Assembly: GCF_000421645.1 (NCBI RefSeq)
Contig: NZ_ATXK01000001.1
Span: 124,001 to 188,000, forward strand
From: Aurantimonas coralicida DSM 14790
Lineage (GTDB): Bacteria > Pseudomonadota > Alphaproteobacteria > Rhizobiales > Rhizobiaceae
Direction of reading: 5' to 3'
DNA length: 64,000 bases
The position numbers were made by a program, and so were the translations under genes. Positions 41,115-49,904 of the stretch are shown piece by piece. How positions within the stretch are numbered: position 1 is the first letter of the stretch; the number at the start of each line of letters is the position of its first letter. The notes beneath the pieces are model-generated. The model did no database searches. It was given only the letters and a program-made list of their open reading frames with translations, and was not told the DNA's origin.

Positions 41115-42250
41115 CAGCTGCGTCATCCTCGGGCTCCGACCCGAGGCCCCATGCCAAACCGTTCCCACCGCCGCCACGGCAACGGGCTCCCCTCCCCGAT
41201 CGCCGCGACGGGGCGATGCCGAGGAATGGGTCCTCGGGTCAAGCCCGAGGATGACGCCGTGGGTGGGGTGTGTGTTGTGGATGGATGGCAAGCGTTGATG
41301 GGGTATGCGCAGTGGGTGACTGGCAGCGTGATGGCGGCCCTTGAATGGTTGATCGACACAGACGCCCGCACTGAACTCCCACCAGCTCAGCCCCCGCCCT
41401 CGCCACAAAGGGCGCCGCCCTCCCAGCCGCGTCATCCTCGGGCTCCGACCCGAGGCCCCATGCCAAGCCGTTCCCACCGCCGCCACGGCAACGGGCGCCC
41501 CTCCCCGTCCGCCGCATCGTGCGCGATGCCGAGGCATGGGTCCTCGGGTCAAGCCCGAGGATGACGCCGTGGGCGGTAGGAGCGCCGTGGATGAATGCAG
41601 GCGTTGGTTGGGTATGCGCAGAGGGTAACTGGCAGGCGTGATGGTAGCGCTTGAATGGGTGACCGGCGCAGTCGCCAGCACGGCACTCCCACCAGCTCAG
41701 CGGCCGCGCCCTCACCACAAAGCGCGCCAACCTCCAAGCTGCGTCATCCTCGGGCTCCGACCCGAGGACCCATGCCAAACCGTTCCCACCGCCGCCACGG
41801 CAACGGGCGCCTCTCCCCGACCGCCGCGACGTGGCGTTGCCGAGGAATGGGTCCTCGGGTCAAGCCCGAGGATGACGGCGTGGGCGGAAGGAGCGTTGCG
41901 GACGGCTGGAAGGCGTTGATGGGGTATGCGCAGAGGGAAACTGGCGGGCGTTGAGGTGGCCCTTGGATGGTTGACCAGGGCAGACGCCCGCACAGCACAC
42001 CCCCGCGGTTCAGCACCCCCCGCCCTCGCCACAAAGGGCGCCGACCTCCCAGCCGCGTCATCCTCGGGCTCTGACCCGAGGACCCATGCCAAACCGCTCC
42101 CACCGCCGCCACGGCAGCGGGCGCCCCTCCCCGATCGCCGCGACGTGGGGATGCCGAGGCATGGGTCCTCGGGTCAAGCCCGAAGATGACGCCGTGGGTG
42201 GGATGAACGGCGTGGAGGGATGGCAGGTGTGATGGTGACCAGTGAATGGA
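41115..42250. repeat. Array of four tandem ~310-bp units, each with a long inverted repeat
   Basis: Units begin (at the word CGTCATCCTCGGGCT) at 41121, 41430, 41742 and 42056, steps of 309, 312 and 314 bases. In each, a left arm of about 26 bases (CGTCATCCTCGGGCT..GACCCGAGG) and a right arm (CCTCGGGTC..GCCCGAGGATGACG) are near-perfect inverted copies separated by roughly 85 bases; unit 1 arms are 41120-41146 and 41231-41256. The remaining part of each unit (GTTGATGGGGTATGCGCAG.., CGCCCGCAC..) is also repeated with small changes. No protein is encoded; the many short open frames are shadows. The arms resemble mobile palindromic repeats common in intergenic DNA of this order. The 170 bases before the first unit (40944-41114) hold nothing recognised besides the pip2 upstream region. 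Confidence 0.9.
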
Positions 42251-42318
42251 TAGCCGGTGCAGTTGCCAGCACGTGGGTCCCAGCACCGCAGGCGCCCACC
42301 GCCGCCCCACTGCCGCCG

Positions 42319-43803
42319 CTAGCGCTTCATCTCCCAGGTGGTGATGCGTTCGCCGGTGTCGGGGTCCTTGCCGTCCTTGAGCTGGATGCCCTCGGCGAGC
42401 AGGTCGTCGCGGATGCGGTCGGCCTCGGCGAAGTTCTTCGCCCGCAGGAGATCGAGGCGCTCGGCGATCCGGGCGGCGATGGCGTCCGTCGGCACCGGCG
42501 CGGCCAGGTCCGACGTCGCGGCGAGATAGCCGGATACGTCGATCCCGATCAGGTCGAGGCAGGCGCGCAGCGCGGCCGGGTCGGCCTTGCGCAGCGCGTG
42601 CAGTTCGGCGATGGCGGCGGCACTCGCCAGATCATCGGACAGGGCGGCGAGGAAGCGCTCGCTCGGCGCGGAGGGCGCGACCTCGGCCACGGCCCGCGCC
42701 CAGCCGGCCAGCGCCTCCTCGGCCTCCTCCAGACGCTTCACCGAGAAGTCGATCGGCTCGCGATACTGGGTCATCAGCATGGCCAGCCGCAGCACGGCGC
42801 CCGGCCAGGACCGCCGGCCGAACCGCTTCGTGTGCAGGAGGTCGTGGATGGTGACGAAATTGCCGTCCGACTTCGACATCTTGCGGCCCTCCAGCTGGAG
42901 GTAGCCATTGTGCATCCAGAGCTGCGCCATCGCCGCGGTGCCGTGGGCGCAGCGGGACTGGGCGATCTCGTTCTCGTGATGCGGAAAGATCAGGTCGAGC
43001 CCGCCGCCATGGATGTCGAAGGTCTGGCCGAGATAGGCCTCGCTCATTGCCGAGCATTCGATATGCCAGCCGGGACGGCCCTTCGGCATGCCGGTGCGGC
43101 CTGCGGCCTCCCAGGCCTCGCGGCCCCAGGGCGCCTCCCAGCCCGGCTCGCCCCGCGACGACAGTTTCCACAGGACGAAGTCCCCCGGATTGCGCTTGTG
43201 GCCTTCGACCGCGATGCGCGCGCCGGCCCGCTGCTCGTCCAGCCTGCGGTTCGACAGCTGGCCGTAATCGGCCATCGAGGTGACGTCGAACAGCACTTCG
43301 CCGCCCGCCTCGTAGGCATGGCCCTTCTCGATCAGCGTGGCGATCATCGACACCATGTCGTGGCCGTCGCTGCGCCCGGTGACGAAATCGGTCGCCCGCG
43401 GCTCGTGATCGGGCGGAAGGCAGCCGAGCGCCGCGACGTCGGCGTGGAACTGGTCGGCCGTCGCCTGCGTGACCTTCGCGATCGCCGCATTCAGCGGCAG
43501 GTCCGGATAGTCCCGGGCCGCCCGTCGGTTGATCTTGTCGTCGACGTCCGTGATGTTGCGCACATAGGTGACGTGATCGGCGCCGTAGAGATGGCGCAGC
43601 AGCCGGTAGAGCACGTCGAAGACAATCACCGGCCGGGCATTGCCGATATGGGCGTAGTCGTAGACGGTCGGCCCGCACACATACATGCGCACATGCCGGT
43701 CGGCCTCGGCCTTCCCCGGATCCTGCCAGTCGAGCGGCCGGAACTCCTCCTTGGCGCGCTTCATGGTGTTCCAGAGCGTCAGCCCCCGAAAGCCGTCGTC
43801 CAT
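42319..43803 (-). CDS. cysS: Cysteinyl-tRNA synthetase
   Basis: 494 residues from the ATG at 43803; the frame continues upstream for 33 codons without family similarity. Class I synthetase charging tRNA-Cys. Signatures: [18 protein letters not shown] with the HIGH-type [22 protein letters not shown] (zinc Cys), [14 protein letters not shown] (zinc His) and the KMSKS loop [11 protein letters not shown]. Length normal. Essential. The repeat array lies directly behind its stop. It has its own upstream region shared with the divergent small gene at 44137. Confidence 0.97.
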   Translation of the reverse strand: MDDGFRGLTLWNTMKRAKEEFRPLDWQDPGKAEADRHVRMYVCGPTVYDYAHIGNARPVIVFDVLYRLLRHLYGADHVTYVRNITDVDDKINRRAARDYPDLPLNAAIAKVTQATADQFHADVAALGCLPPDHEPRATDFVTGRSDGHDMVSMIATLIEKGHAYEAGGEVLFDVTSMADYGQLSNRRLDEQRAGARIAVEGHKRNPGDFVLWKLSSRGEPGWEAPWGREAWEAAGRTGMPKGRPGWHIECSAMSEAYLGQTFDIHGGGLDLIFPHHENEIAQSRCAHGTAAMAQLWMHNGYLQLEGRKMSKSDGNFVTIHDLLHTKRFGRRSWPGAVLRLAMLMTQYREPIDFSVKRLEEAEEALAGWARAVAEVAPSAPSERFLAALSDDLASAAAIAELHALRKADPAALRACLDLIGIDVSGYLAATSDLAAPVPTDAIAARIAERLDLLRAKNFAEADRIRDDLLAEGIQLKDGKDPDTGERITTWEMKR

Positions 43804-44136
43804 CACTCGTCCCCGGTCGTCTGCATGGTTGCGGAGGCTCTCGCTAACGCCATTCGGCCCGGCTGACAAATCGCGGCGGAGACCCGCGCCGACGGACCCC
43901 ACGATTCATGACATTCGGACATGCGGCTTGATCGAAAACGGACGGCGCAATTTCCATTCGCAAAGCGTACCAAACTGGAAATATTCCAATCGCCTGGAAC
44001 CCTTTCACTGTATCGCGATTGCCACTGCATGCCCCAAACGAAGGTGGCGCACCGAGGTTGTGATTTCGGTTTAGAATTTGCCGCTAATCTGGCGCAATCG
44101 GGGTCATTGGTTGCGGTCCCATCCAGCCGACGAGAC
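43804..44136. other. Intergenic region between cysS and a small gene
   Basis: 333 bases between divergent genes, noticeably richer in A/T than the surroundings from about 43910 to 44100. A short inverted repeat TGGAA-ATA-TTCCA lies at 43976-43988, with another TGGAA at about 43996. No RNA gene, leader or convincing -35/-10 pair could be identified. It should contain both promoters. Confidence 0.5.
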
Positions 44137-44331
44137 ATGGCAATGAGCAGCAGCAACAGTATCGAATTTCGTTCCAAGAGCGAGCGTGAGCGCGACATCC
44201 ATCTGGAGCGCAATTACCGCGAGATCGGCAACCGCGCGATTGCCGCGGCGAGCCAGTCCTGCTGCAAGCAGAAGCGCGTCGAGACGCGCCGGGACAGCCA
44301 CGCCGGCGCCGACCTGACCGCCGCCCACTAA
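44137..44331 (+). CDS. Small charged hypothetical protein (64 aa)
   Basis: 64 residues from ATG at 44137 (or 62 from 44143); no clear ribosome site. Sequence is charged and helical: RSKSERERDIHLERNYREIGN, then AIAAASQSCCKQKRVETRRD with a CC pair, and a His C-terminus. No family recognised. The amino-acid make-up is normal for a real small protein, and it resembles short conserved alphaproteobacterial proteins I cannot name. It has no leader similarity to the peptides at 39-40 kb. Confidence 0.45.
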   Translation: MAMSSSNSIEFRSKSERERDIHLERNYREIGNRAIAAASQSCCKQKRVETRRDSHAGADLTAAH

Positions 44332-44348
44332 GGCGACGGTCGCGGATC

Positions 44349-44969
44349 TCAGAAATCCGCGCTCATCAGCAGCGTGATGGACAGAAGCGCCATCACGGCG
44401 GCGATCGAAACGTCCAGGATCCGCCATGCGGCGGGTCTGACGAAGACGGGCGCAAGCAGCCGCGCACCGTAGCCCAGCGCCACGAACCACACCGCCGAGG
44501 CGATCATCGCCCCGCCGGCATAGGCCGTGCGCTCGCTCGCCTCGCCATAGCGGGCCGACAGGCTGCCCAGCAGCACCACCGTGTCCAGATAGACATGCGG
44601 GTTGAGGAAGGTCAGCCCGAGCACCACGCCGATCGCGGCCCGCCGGCTCATCAGCCGTGCGCCACGGACCGCCATCGCGTCCGGATGGAACGCCCGCCGC
44701 AGCGCCAGCACCGCATAGACGGCGAGGAAGGCCGCGCCGCCCAGCGTCACCAGCCGGACGATCTCCGGTGCACCGGTGATCAGCGTGCCGAGCCCGGCGA
44801 CGCCGGCGGCGATCAGCGCCGCATCCGCCAGCGTACAGACCAGCACCACCGCCAGCACGTGGTTGCGGGCCAGCCCGCGCTCGAGCACGAAGGCGTTCTG
44901 CGCCCCGATCGCCACGATCAGGCCGAGACCCAGCGCAAAGCCCCGCGCCCCGGCCGCAAGCAGTTCCAT
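44349..44969 (-). CDS. LysE/ArgO-type amino acid exporter
   Basis: 206 residues with six hydrophobic helices. The N-terminus FALGLGLIVAIGAQNAFVLERGL with the G-A-Q-N-A-F motif is that of LysE/ArgO proteins, followed by VCTLADAALIAAGVAGLG and TFLNPHVYLDTVVLLGS (N-P-H-V-Y-L-D motif). Exports basic amino acids (Lys/Arg) in known members. The YLDT pattern favours the ArgO subgroup. It ends 17 bases from the small gene and follows the M42 peptidase on the same strand (38-base gap), so the two may be co-expressed: peptide breakdown and export of excess amino acids. Confidence 0.9.
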   Translation of the reverse strand: MELLAAGARGFALGLGLIVAIGAQNAFVLERGLARNHVLAVVLVCTLADAALIAAGVAGLGTLITGAPEIVRLVTLGGAAFLAVYAVLALRRAFHPDAMAVRGARLMSRRAAIGVVLGLTFLNPHVYLDTVVLLGSLSARYGEASERTAYAGGAMIASAVWFVALGYGARLLAPVFVRPAAWRILDVSIAAVMALLSITLLMSADF

Positions 44970-45007
44970 TCAGCTATCCGTCACCGATCGAGAGCAGGAG
45001 AGCCGCC

Positions 45008-46045
45008 TCAATGGGCGGCGATGAACGCGGTCAGGATCTCGCGCGCGGCGAGCAGATCGCGCTTGTCGATCATCTCGGCCACCGTGTGGATGTAGCGCGT
45101 GCCGACGGCGATGCCGACCGCCCGCGCTCCCGAGGCCGCCTGCTGGACGGCGGCGCCGTCCTGTCCGCCGCGGGCGAGGATGGTCCGCTGGAAGGCGATG
45201 TCCTTGGAGCGGGCCAGCGCCTCGATCTCGCGCACGAGGTCGATGTCGGCAATGAAGGACCCATCCTTCAGATGCAGGCCGAAGCCCTTGCCCTGCACCG
45301 TGGTGCGGTCCTTTTCCGGCACGCCCGGCGTGTCGCAGGCGAGCGTCGTGTCGACGCCGATGCCGATGTCCGGCTGCACGCCGAAGGCCGCCGTCTTGGC
45401 GCCGCGCAGGCCGACTTCCTCCTGGGCGGTGAAGGCGACCGTCAGTTCGCAATCATGGGTCTCGCCCGCCTCGACCAGCTTGCGCACGGCCTCCAGGCCG
45501 AGCCAGCAGGCGATGCGGTTGTCCAGCGCCTTGGAGACGATCTTCTCGCCCATCTCCTCGAAAGGCTCGTTCATCACCACAAAGTCGCCGACCTGCACCA
45601 TGTCCTTCGTCGCCGCGCCATGGCCGATATCGACGAAGAACTCGTTCGGCTCCGGCATCTTCTTGCGCTCTTCGGCCGACTGGATGTGGATCGGCTTGCC
45701 CTCGGCGTTCATCACGCCCTTGAAGTCGCCGTCGTCGGTGCAGACGAGGACGCGGCGCGAGAACAGATTGCGCGGATCGAAGCCGCCGACCGGATCGATG
45801 TGGATGAAGCCCTTGTCGGTGATGTGGCTGACGAGGAAGCCGATCTCGTCCATGTGGCAGAGCAGCATGACCTTCTTCGGCTTGTCGCCCTTGCCCTTGC
45901 GGGTGCAGATCAGCGAGCCGAGCGTATCGACGCGGATCTCGTCGAACAGGCCCTCCGCCTCTTTGGTGATCAGGTCGCGCACGCGGTGTTCGCGGCCGGG
46001 CACGCCGGGGGTTTCGCACAGACGCTTCAGAAGATCGGTGTTCAC
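45008..46045 (-). CDS. M42-family metallo-aminopeptidase
   Basis: 345 residues. Di-metal aminopeptidase of the M42 family, which forms large shells in known members and releases amino acids from short peptides. Metal ligands: H64 (MLLCHMDEIGFLVS), D175 (KALDNRIACWLGLE), catalytic/ligand E209-E210 (FTAQEEVGLRGAK), Asp in GVDTTLACD, His in RYIHTVAEM. Length and all ligands are normal. ATG at 46045, 24 bases downstream of the SRAP stop, which suggests an SRAP-M42-lysE run on the minus strand. Confidence 0.9.
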   Translation of the reverse strand: MNTDLLKRLCETPGVPGREHRVRDLITKEAEGLFDEIRVDTLGSLICTRKGKGDKPKKVMLLCHMDEIGFLVSHITDKGFIHIDPVGGFDPRNLFSRRVLVCTDDGDFKGVMNAEGKPIHIQSAEERKKMPEPNEFFVDIGHGAATKDMVQVGDFVVMNEPFEEMGEKIVSKALDNRIACWLGLEAVRKLVEAGETHDCELTVAFTAQEEVGLRGAKTAAFGVQPDIGIGVDTTLACDTPGVPEKDRTTVQGKGFGLHLKDGSFIADIDLVREIEALARSKDIAFQRTILARGGQDGAAVQQAASGARAVGIAVGTRYIHTVAEMIDKRDLLAAREILTAFIAAH

Positions 46046-46069
46046 GGGGCTATCGTCCTGTTGGAAATG

Positions 46070-46819
46070 TCAGAAGAGCGAGGGCTGGATCGGGCCATCG
46101 GCCGCGCCGTCGTCCGGCTCGGACGCGGTCTCCACCGGCAACTGGATATCGGGGCCGGTATTGGCAACCTTGTTGACCTTGTCCGACACCCGCACCGGCT
46201 CGAAGAAATCGTCGTTCGCCGCGGTGAGTATGTCGCCGACCGACGCGGGATCGTGGGTGCGGCAGTCCAGCCAGCGGTCGTGATCCTGTGGCAGGACAAC
46301 CACCGGCATCCGGTCGTGGATCGGCGCGATGCCGGGATTGGCGGCCGTCGTCAGGATGGCGGCGGTGTCGATCTCGCTGCCGTCCGGCGCCAGATAGGTC
46401 TCCATCAGCCCGGCAAAGGCGAAGGGCCGGCCGTCCGCCGGACGCAGGAAATACGGCTCGGACTTCGCCTTGCCCTGCCGGCGCCATTCGTAGAAGCCGG
46501 TCGCCGGCACGAGGCAGCGCCGGTAGCGCATGGCGCCGCGAAAGGCGTTCTTCTCGCTCGCGGTCTCGGCCCGGGCGTTGATCAGCAGCGGAAACGCCTT
46601 CAGATCCTTGACCCAGGACGGGATCAGGCCCCATCGCACGATCAGCGCCGTGCGGTTCGGCAGATTCGCACCGGGCCGCTCGGGCTGGCCGCCGATGGCG
46701 ATCAGGATCGGCTGGGTCGGCGCGATGTTGTAGCGTGGCGGAAACGGATCGAGCTCCGCCAGCGCCAGCAGCGCGGCGACGTCGTCCGGGGGTGCCGTGA
46801 GAGTGAAACGTCCGCACAT
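46070..46819 (-). CDS. SOS response-associated peptidase (SRAP, YedK-like)
   Basis: 249 residues, ATG at 46819. SRAP domain: MCGRFTL with Cys2, exposed after Met removal and used to crosslink to abasic sites in single-stranded DNA; RYNIAPTQ, RWGLIPSWVKD, NARAETASEKNAFR, GFYEWRRQGK and PIHDRMPVVL (key residues E111 and H168) complete the active site. It protects abasic sites during replication. The gene overlaps nothing but its upstream region is shared with the divergent Nudix gene (82 bases), so a common damage-related promoter region is possible. No LexA box was identified. Confidence 0.93.
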   Translation of the reverse strand: MCGRFTLTAPPDDVAALLALAELDPFPPRYNIAPTQPILIAIGGQPERPGANLPNRTALIVRWGLIPSWVKDLKAFPLLINARAETASEKNAFRGAMRYRRCLVPATGFYEWRRQGKAKSEPYFLRPADGRPFAFAGLMETYLAPDGSEIDTAAILTTAANPGIAPIHDRMPVVVLPQDHDRWLDCRTHDPASVGDILTAANDDFFEPVRVSDKVNKVANTGPDIQLPVETASEPDDGAADGPIQPSLF

Positions 46820-46901
46820 GCCGGCTGTTGAGCCGCAGCGCCCGCGTCCTGTCAAGCGGGTCGCGGCCGATCCGGCAAGCGGAGTGAAGAGGACCTTGCC
46901 C

Positions 46902-47330
46902 ATGCCAGAGACCAGCCCCCGTCCGCTTCTCGGCGTCTCCTGCGGCCTCGTCGCCGAGGACCGCCTGCTTCTCGTCGAACGCGGCCGACCGCCCTTTGCC
47001 GGCAAGCTGAGCCTGCCCGGCGGCAAGCTGCGCTTCGGCGAAGCGGTCGCGGCCGCCGCGCGGCGCGAACTGGCCGAGGAGACCGGTGCGGTGGCGGACA
47101 ATCTCGCCTTCGTCACGCTGCACGAGGCGATCGATCCGGATTTCCACGCGGTGATCGCGGTCTTCGGCGGACGGCTGATGGCCGGCAGCGAACTGGCGGC
47201 GGCCGACGATGCGGCGGCGCTGCACTGGCTGGCCCTCGCCGACATCGAGGCCGCCGAGGCTGCGGGCCGCACGACGCCCGGTCTTTACGATGTCGCACGG
47301 AAGGTCCTCGCCACCTGCGCGGAAAACTGA
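46902..47330 (+). CDS. Nudix hydrolase
   Basis: 142 residues from the ATG at 46902, with GAAGAGGA upstream. The Nudix box GKLRFGEAVAAAARRELAEETGA matches GX5EX7REUXEEXGU (its key residues are G, E, R-E and E-E-T-G). LSLPGGK before the box is typical of ADP-ribose or nucleotide pyrophosphatases. Substrate unknown; could be a house-cleaning enzyme for oxidised or unusual nucleotides. Divergent from the SRAP gene. Confidence 0.9.
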   Translation: MPETSPRPLLGVSCGLVAEDRLLLVERGRPPFAGKLSLPGGKLRFGEAVAAAARRELAEETGAVADNLAFVTLHEAIDPDFHAVIAVFGGRLMAGSELAAADDAAALHWLALADIEAAEAAGRTTPGLYDVARKVLATCAEN

Positions 47331-47452
47331 CACACCGGGGGCAACGAACGGCGTGCGATTCCTGTTGCCCGAAAGGCGCAGGCGCGGGAGATAAGCGGCC
47401 GGGCATCGGACCGATCGTTGCAATTGTCTTAACGAAGGACGAAACATCGGCC

Positions 47453-47890
47453 ATGCGTCGAATGATGATAGCCGCGACGGCCGCACTGGTGGTCTCTTTC
47501 GCCGGTTCCGTGGCGGGCGATCACCGGGCGCTGGCCCAGGAGAGCGCCCCGGCGGAGACCGTGCCGGAAGCTGCAGCGCCGCGGGGCGAGGCAGCATTCC
47601 TGAAGCCGCTCGGACGGCTGGCGTCGATCCTCGGCTCCATCCACTTCCTGCGGACCCTGTGCGGCGACACCGACGCGGCGATCTGGCGCCAGAAGATGGA
47701 AGAGCTGCTGGCCGAGCAGGCGCCGGGAGAGGCCGACCGCCGCTATCTGATCGGCAGCTTCAACAGCGGCTACCGGGCGTTCGAATCGACCTATCGCGAA
47801 TGCACCCCCGCCGCACGGGTCGCGGTGAACCGCTATCAGGGCGAAGGGGTCACTCTGGCACGCGAAATCAGTGCCAGATACGGGAATTAA
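47453..47890 (+). CDS. TIGR02301-like exported protein
   Basis: 145 residues. Signal peptide MRRMMIAATAALVVSFAGSV with cleavage after ALA, then a low-complexity linker (ESAPAETVPEAAAP) and a helical domain with the family core LGSIHFLRTLCGDTDAAIWRQ (key residues SIHFLRTLC and W), IGSFNSGYRAFESTYRECTP and RYQGEGVTLAREIS. Two Cys (C69, C116 region) may pair. This family is largely limited to Hyphomicrobiales and has no known function. Periplasmic by prediction. Confidence 0.85.
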   Translation: MRRMMIAATAALVVSFAGSVAGDHRALAQESAPAETVPEAAAPRGEAAFLKPLGRLASILGSIHFLRTLCGDTDAAIWRQKMEELLAEQAPGEADRRYLIGSFNSGYRAFESTYRECTPAARVAVNRYQGEGVTLAREISARYGN

Positions 47891-47994
47891 CCGATGATTA
47901 ACGGTTCGGAAAAACGGCGAGACTGTTCGCGCCCGGATCGTGCTAGGACCTTAACGGGACGTGAAGCCGCATGGCTGGAATTGAGGGAATCGGA

Positions 47995-48255
47995 ATGATC
48001 GATTTGCAGAGCGCCGAACTGGACGAAATGATCCAGGCCGAAAAGAAGCAAGTCGCATTCGAGTATCACAACGAAGCCTGGGCCGACGGCATTTCCGACG
48101 GCATCGAGGCCGAGATCCTCGCCGAGACTGCCATTGCCACCGCCCTCACCGAGCTGGTGCGCCGCCATGGCGAGGACGACGTCCTCGAAATGGTCGAGAC
48201 CCTGCGCCAGCGCATCGAATATGGTGAATTCCGTCCCGACCGGATCATCCAGTAG
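47995..48255 (+). CDS. Conserved small acidic protein (86 aa), function unknown
   Basis: 86 residues from the ATG at 47995; GAGGGAATCGGA precedes it, while an ATG at 47971 adding eight residues has no ribosome site. Sequence is acidic and helical: AELDEMIQAEKKQVAFEYHN, ADGISDGIEAEILAETAI, ATALTELVRRHGEDDVLEM and ERIEYGEF-like EYGEFRPDRIIQ. No cysteines. It stands between two exported-protein genes and could be a cytoplasmic regulator or adaptor; no motif supports more. Confidence 0.6.
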   Translation: MIDLQSAELDEMIQAEKKQVAFEYHNEAWADGISDGIEAEILAETAIATALTELVRRHGEDDVLEMVETLRQRIEYGEFRPDRIIQ

Positions 48256-48321
48256 CCTCTGCCCTCCCCGCGGTCCGGATATTTTACCGCACCCCATCGT
48301 CCAACGCAGCGGAGGTCCGTC

Positions 48322-49233
48322 GTGCCGACGCGCCTGACCCTTGCCCTCAGCACTGCTCTCTTCGCGCTGGCGACCCTCGTCGCCGGCGACGCGCTGGCGT
48401 TGTCGCAGATCGACCCCGTCGAGGGCCGCTCCGGCTCACGTGAAGGCATCATCGCGGTGCCGCTACCGCCGCTGACGGATGCGCCGGCCAGCGAGACGGA
48501 GTCCGGCCGGCCGCAGGGACCGGGCGAAGGCACCGATGCCGGCGAAGTGCCGCTGTCGCCGGAAGACGAGGTCGAGCCGGGCGACACACGTCCGGCGCCC
48601 GCCGAAGGGCCCGAACGCCGGCGTGAACCGAGGCCCGCCGGCGAGGCGCCGGCCGATGCCACCGATCGTCCCGGCCCCGGCACCCCGCGTCAGGACGGGG
48701 CGCGGGCAAGGCCGGACGGCGCAACCACCAATTACCAGACCGAACGGGCGCCGAGCGCGGCTCTCGCCTCGGAAGTCGCCTATGGCGATGCCGGGCTGCC
48801 GCGCCCGGTCCGCGACCTGCGGGCCCGGCTGATGGCCGTGGCCAGAAGCGGCGAGATCGAGAAGCTGGCGCCCTATATCGAACGCGGCGACCACGGCACG
48901 GTCCTGTCCTTCGGCCAGGGCGGCGAGGACCCGATCGCCTTCCTGAAATCGGCCTCCGGCGACGGCGAAGGGATCGAGATCCTCGCCATCCTCCTGGAAG
49001 TGTTGCAGTCGGGCTATGCCCGGATGGAGCCGGACACCGACAACGAGATCTATGTCTGGCCCTATTTCACCCAGCAGCCGATGGATTCGCTGACCAAGCC
49101 GCAACTGGTCGAGCTGTTCGAACTGGTGACCGCCGGCGACTACCGGAACATGCGCGAATTCGGCGCCTATAATTTCTACCGGGTCGGCATCTCGCCCGAG
49201 GGCCGGCTGGAATTCTTCGTCGCCGGCGACTGA
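48322..49233 (+). CDS. Exported protein with Pro/Glu-rich linker, function unknown
   Basis: 303 residues from a GTG at 48322 with GGAGG eight bases upstream. Signal peptide MPTRLTLALSTALFALATLV, cleavage after ALA. Residues about 45-145 are a disordered Pro/Glu/Arg/Gly-rich region. The C-terminal domain (about 150-303) looks folded: RDLRARLMAVARSGEIEKLAPYI, GHGTVLSFGQGGEDPIAFLKS-like block (GTVLSFGQGGEDPIAFLK), NEIYVWPYFTQQPMDSL and YNFYRVGISPEGRLEFF. I recall similar conserved hypothetical proteins in this order but no function. Confidence 0.75.
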   Translation: MPTRLTLALSTALFALATLVAGDALALSQIDPVEGRSGSREGIIAVPLPPLTDAPASETESGRPQGPGEGTDAGEVPLSPEDEVEPGDTRPAPAEGPERRREPRPAGEAPADATDRPGPGTPRQDGARARPDGATTNYQTERAPSAALASEVAYGDAGLPRPVRDLRARLMAVARSGEIEKLAPYIERGDHGTVLSFGQGGEDPIAFLKSASGDGEGIEILAILLEVLQSGYARMEPDTDNEIYVWPYFTQQPMDSLTKPQLVELFELVTAGDYRNMREFGAYNFYRVGISPEGRLEFFVAGD

Positions 49234-49254
49234 GCCTTTAGCGTCTCCGGCCGG

Positions 49255-49794
49255 TCAGCCGGCTTTCGCCGCCATCAGCCGTTCAAGCTGCGCTGCCGTC
49301 TCCTGCGCCCCCATCGCCTTGGCCGCGCCCAGCGCGTCGACGCCGTCCGCGGCGCGAGCCTCGAGATCGGCGCCGCGCTCCAGGAAATAATCGACCATCT
49401 CGGTGCGGTTGAACATCGCCGCCATCATCAGCGGCGTGCGCCCGTCCGGCCCGCTGCCGTTGATGGCGGCGCCATGGTCGAGAAGCAGCCGCGCAATCTC
49501 CGCCTCGCCCTTGAAGGCGGCGCCGGCCAGCGGTGTCTGGCCGCGATCGTTGACCAGCGACGGATCGGCGCCGCGTTTCAGCAGCAGTTCCGTCAGTTCG
49601 ACATGGCCGTGATAGCTCGCCAGCATCAGCAGGCTGTCGCCCTTCTCGTTGCGCAGATTGGGCGGCAGGCCCTTGTCGAGGAAGTCGGCCATGGCGACGG
49701 CGTCGCCGCCGCGCGCCGCCTGGAAGACCATGGCGGCCAGCGCCAGCGTCTCCTCGTCGAATTGTGGGGCGGGGCCGTTCGCCTCGTCCTGCAT
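49255..49794 (-). CDS. Ankyrin-repeat protein
   Basis: 179 residues from the ATG at 49794 (GGAG upstream; a GTG at 49824 adds ten). Four to five ankyrin repeats from about residue 20: LPPNLRNEKGDSLLMLASYHG, TELLLKRGADPSLVNDRGQTP, IARLLLDHGAAINGSGPDGRTP and MVDYFLERGADLEARAADG. Such proteins bind partner proteins; relatives in this order sit in the cytoplasm with unknown partners. Ends 21 bases from the convergent exported-protein gene. Confidence 0.93.
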   Translation of the reverse strand: MQDEANGPAPQFDEETLALAAMVFQAARGGDAVAMADFLDKGLPPNLRNEKGDSLLMLASYHGHVELTELLLKRGADPSLVNDRGQTPLAGAAFKGEAEIARLLLDHGAAINGSGPDGRTPLMMAAMFNRTEMVDYFLERGADLEARAADGVDALGAAKAMGAQETAAQLERLMAAKAG

Positions 49795-49904
49795 GGCCGT
49801 CTCCTTGATCCGTGGCGTCTGCACCGTGCGGACTTAGGAAGTCGCTGACGGATGCCAAGCCATGGGACGACAGACGGCCCCCGGCCGCCTCAGCCCTGGC
49901 CGCC

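Noticed and set aside
41115-42250. CRISPR array
   Set aside because: The units are about 310 bases, share both ends and middle, and contain inverted arms; there are no short repeats with unique spacers and no cas genes.
44137-44331. Fourth precursor peptide of the protease locus
   Set aside because: It has two adjacent cysteines but lacks the P-Q-P-R leader pattern and is 4 kb away beyond the repeat array and cysS.
47338-47370. Terminator after the Nudix gene
   Set aside because: GGGCAAC and GTTGCCC can pair, but the loop is 19 bases and no T-run follows.
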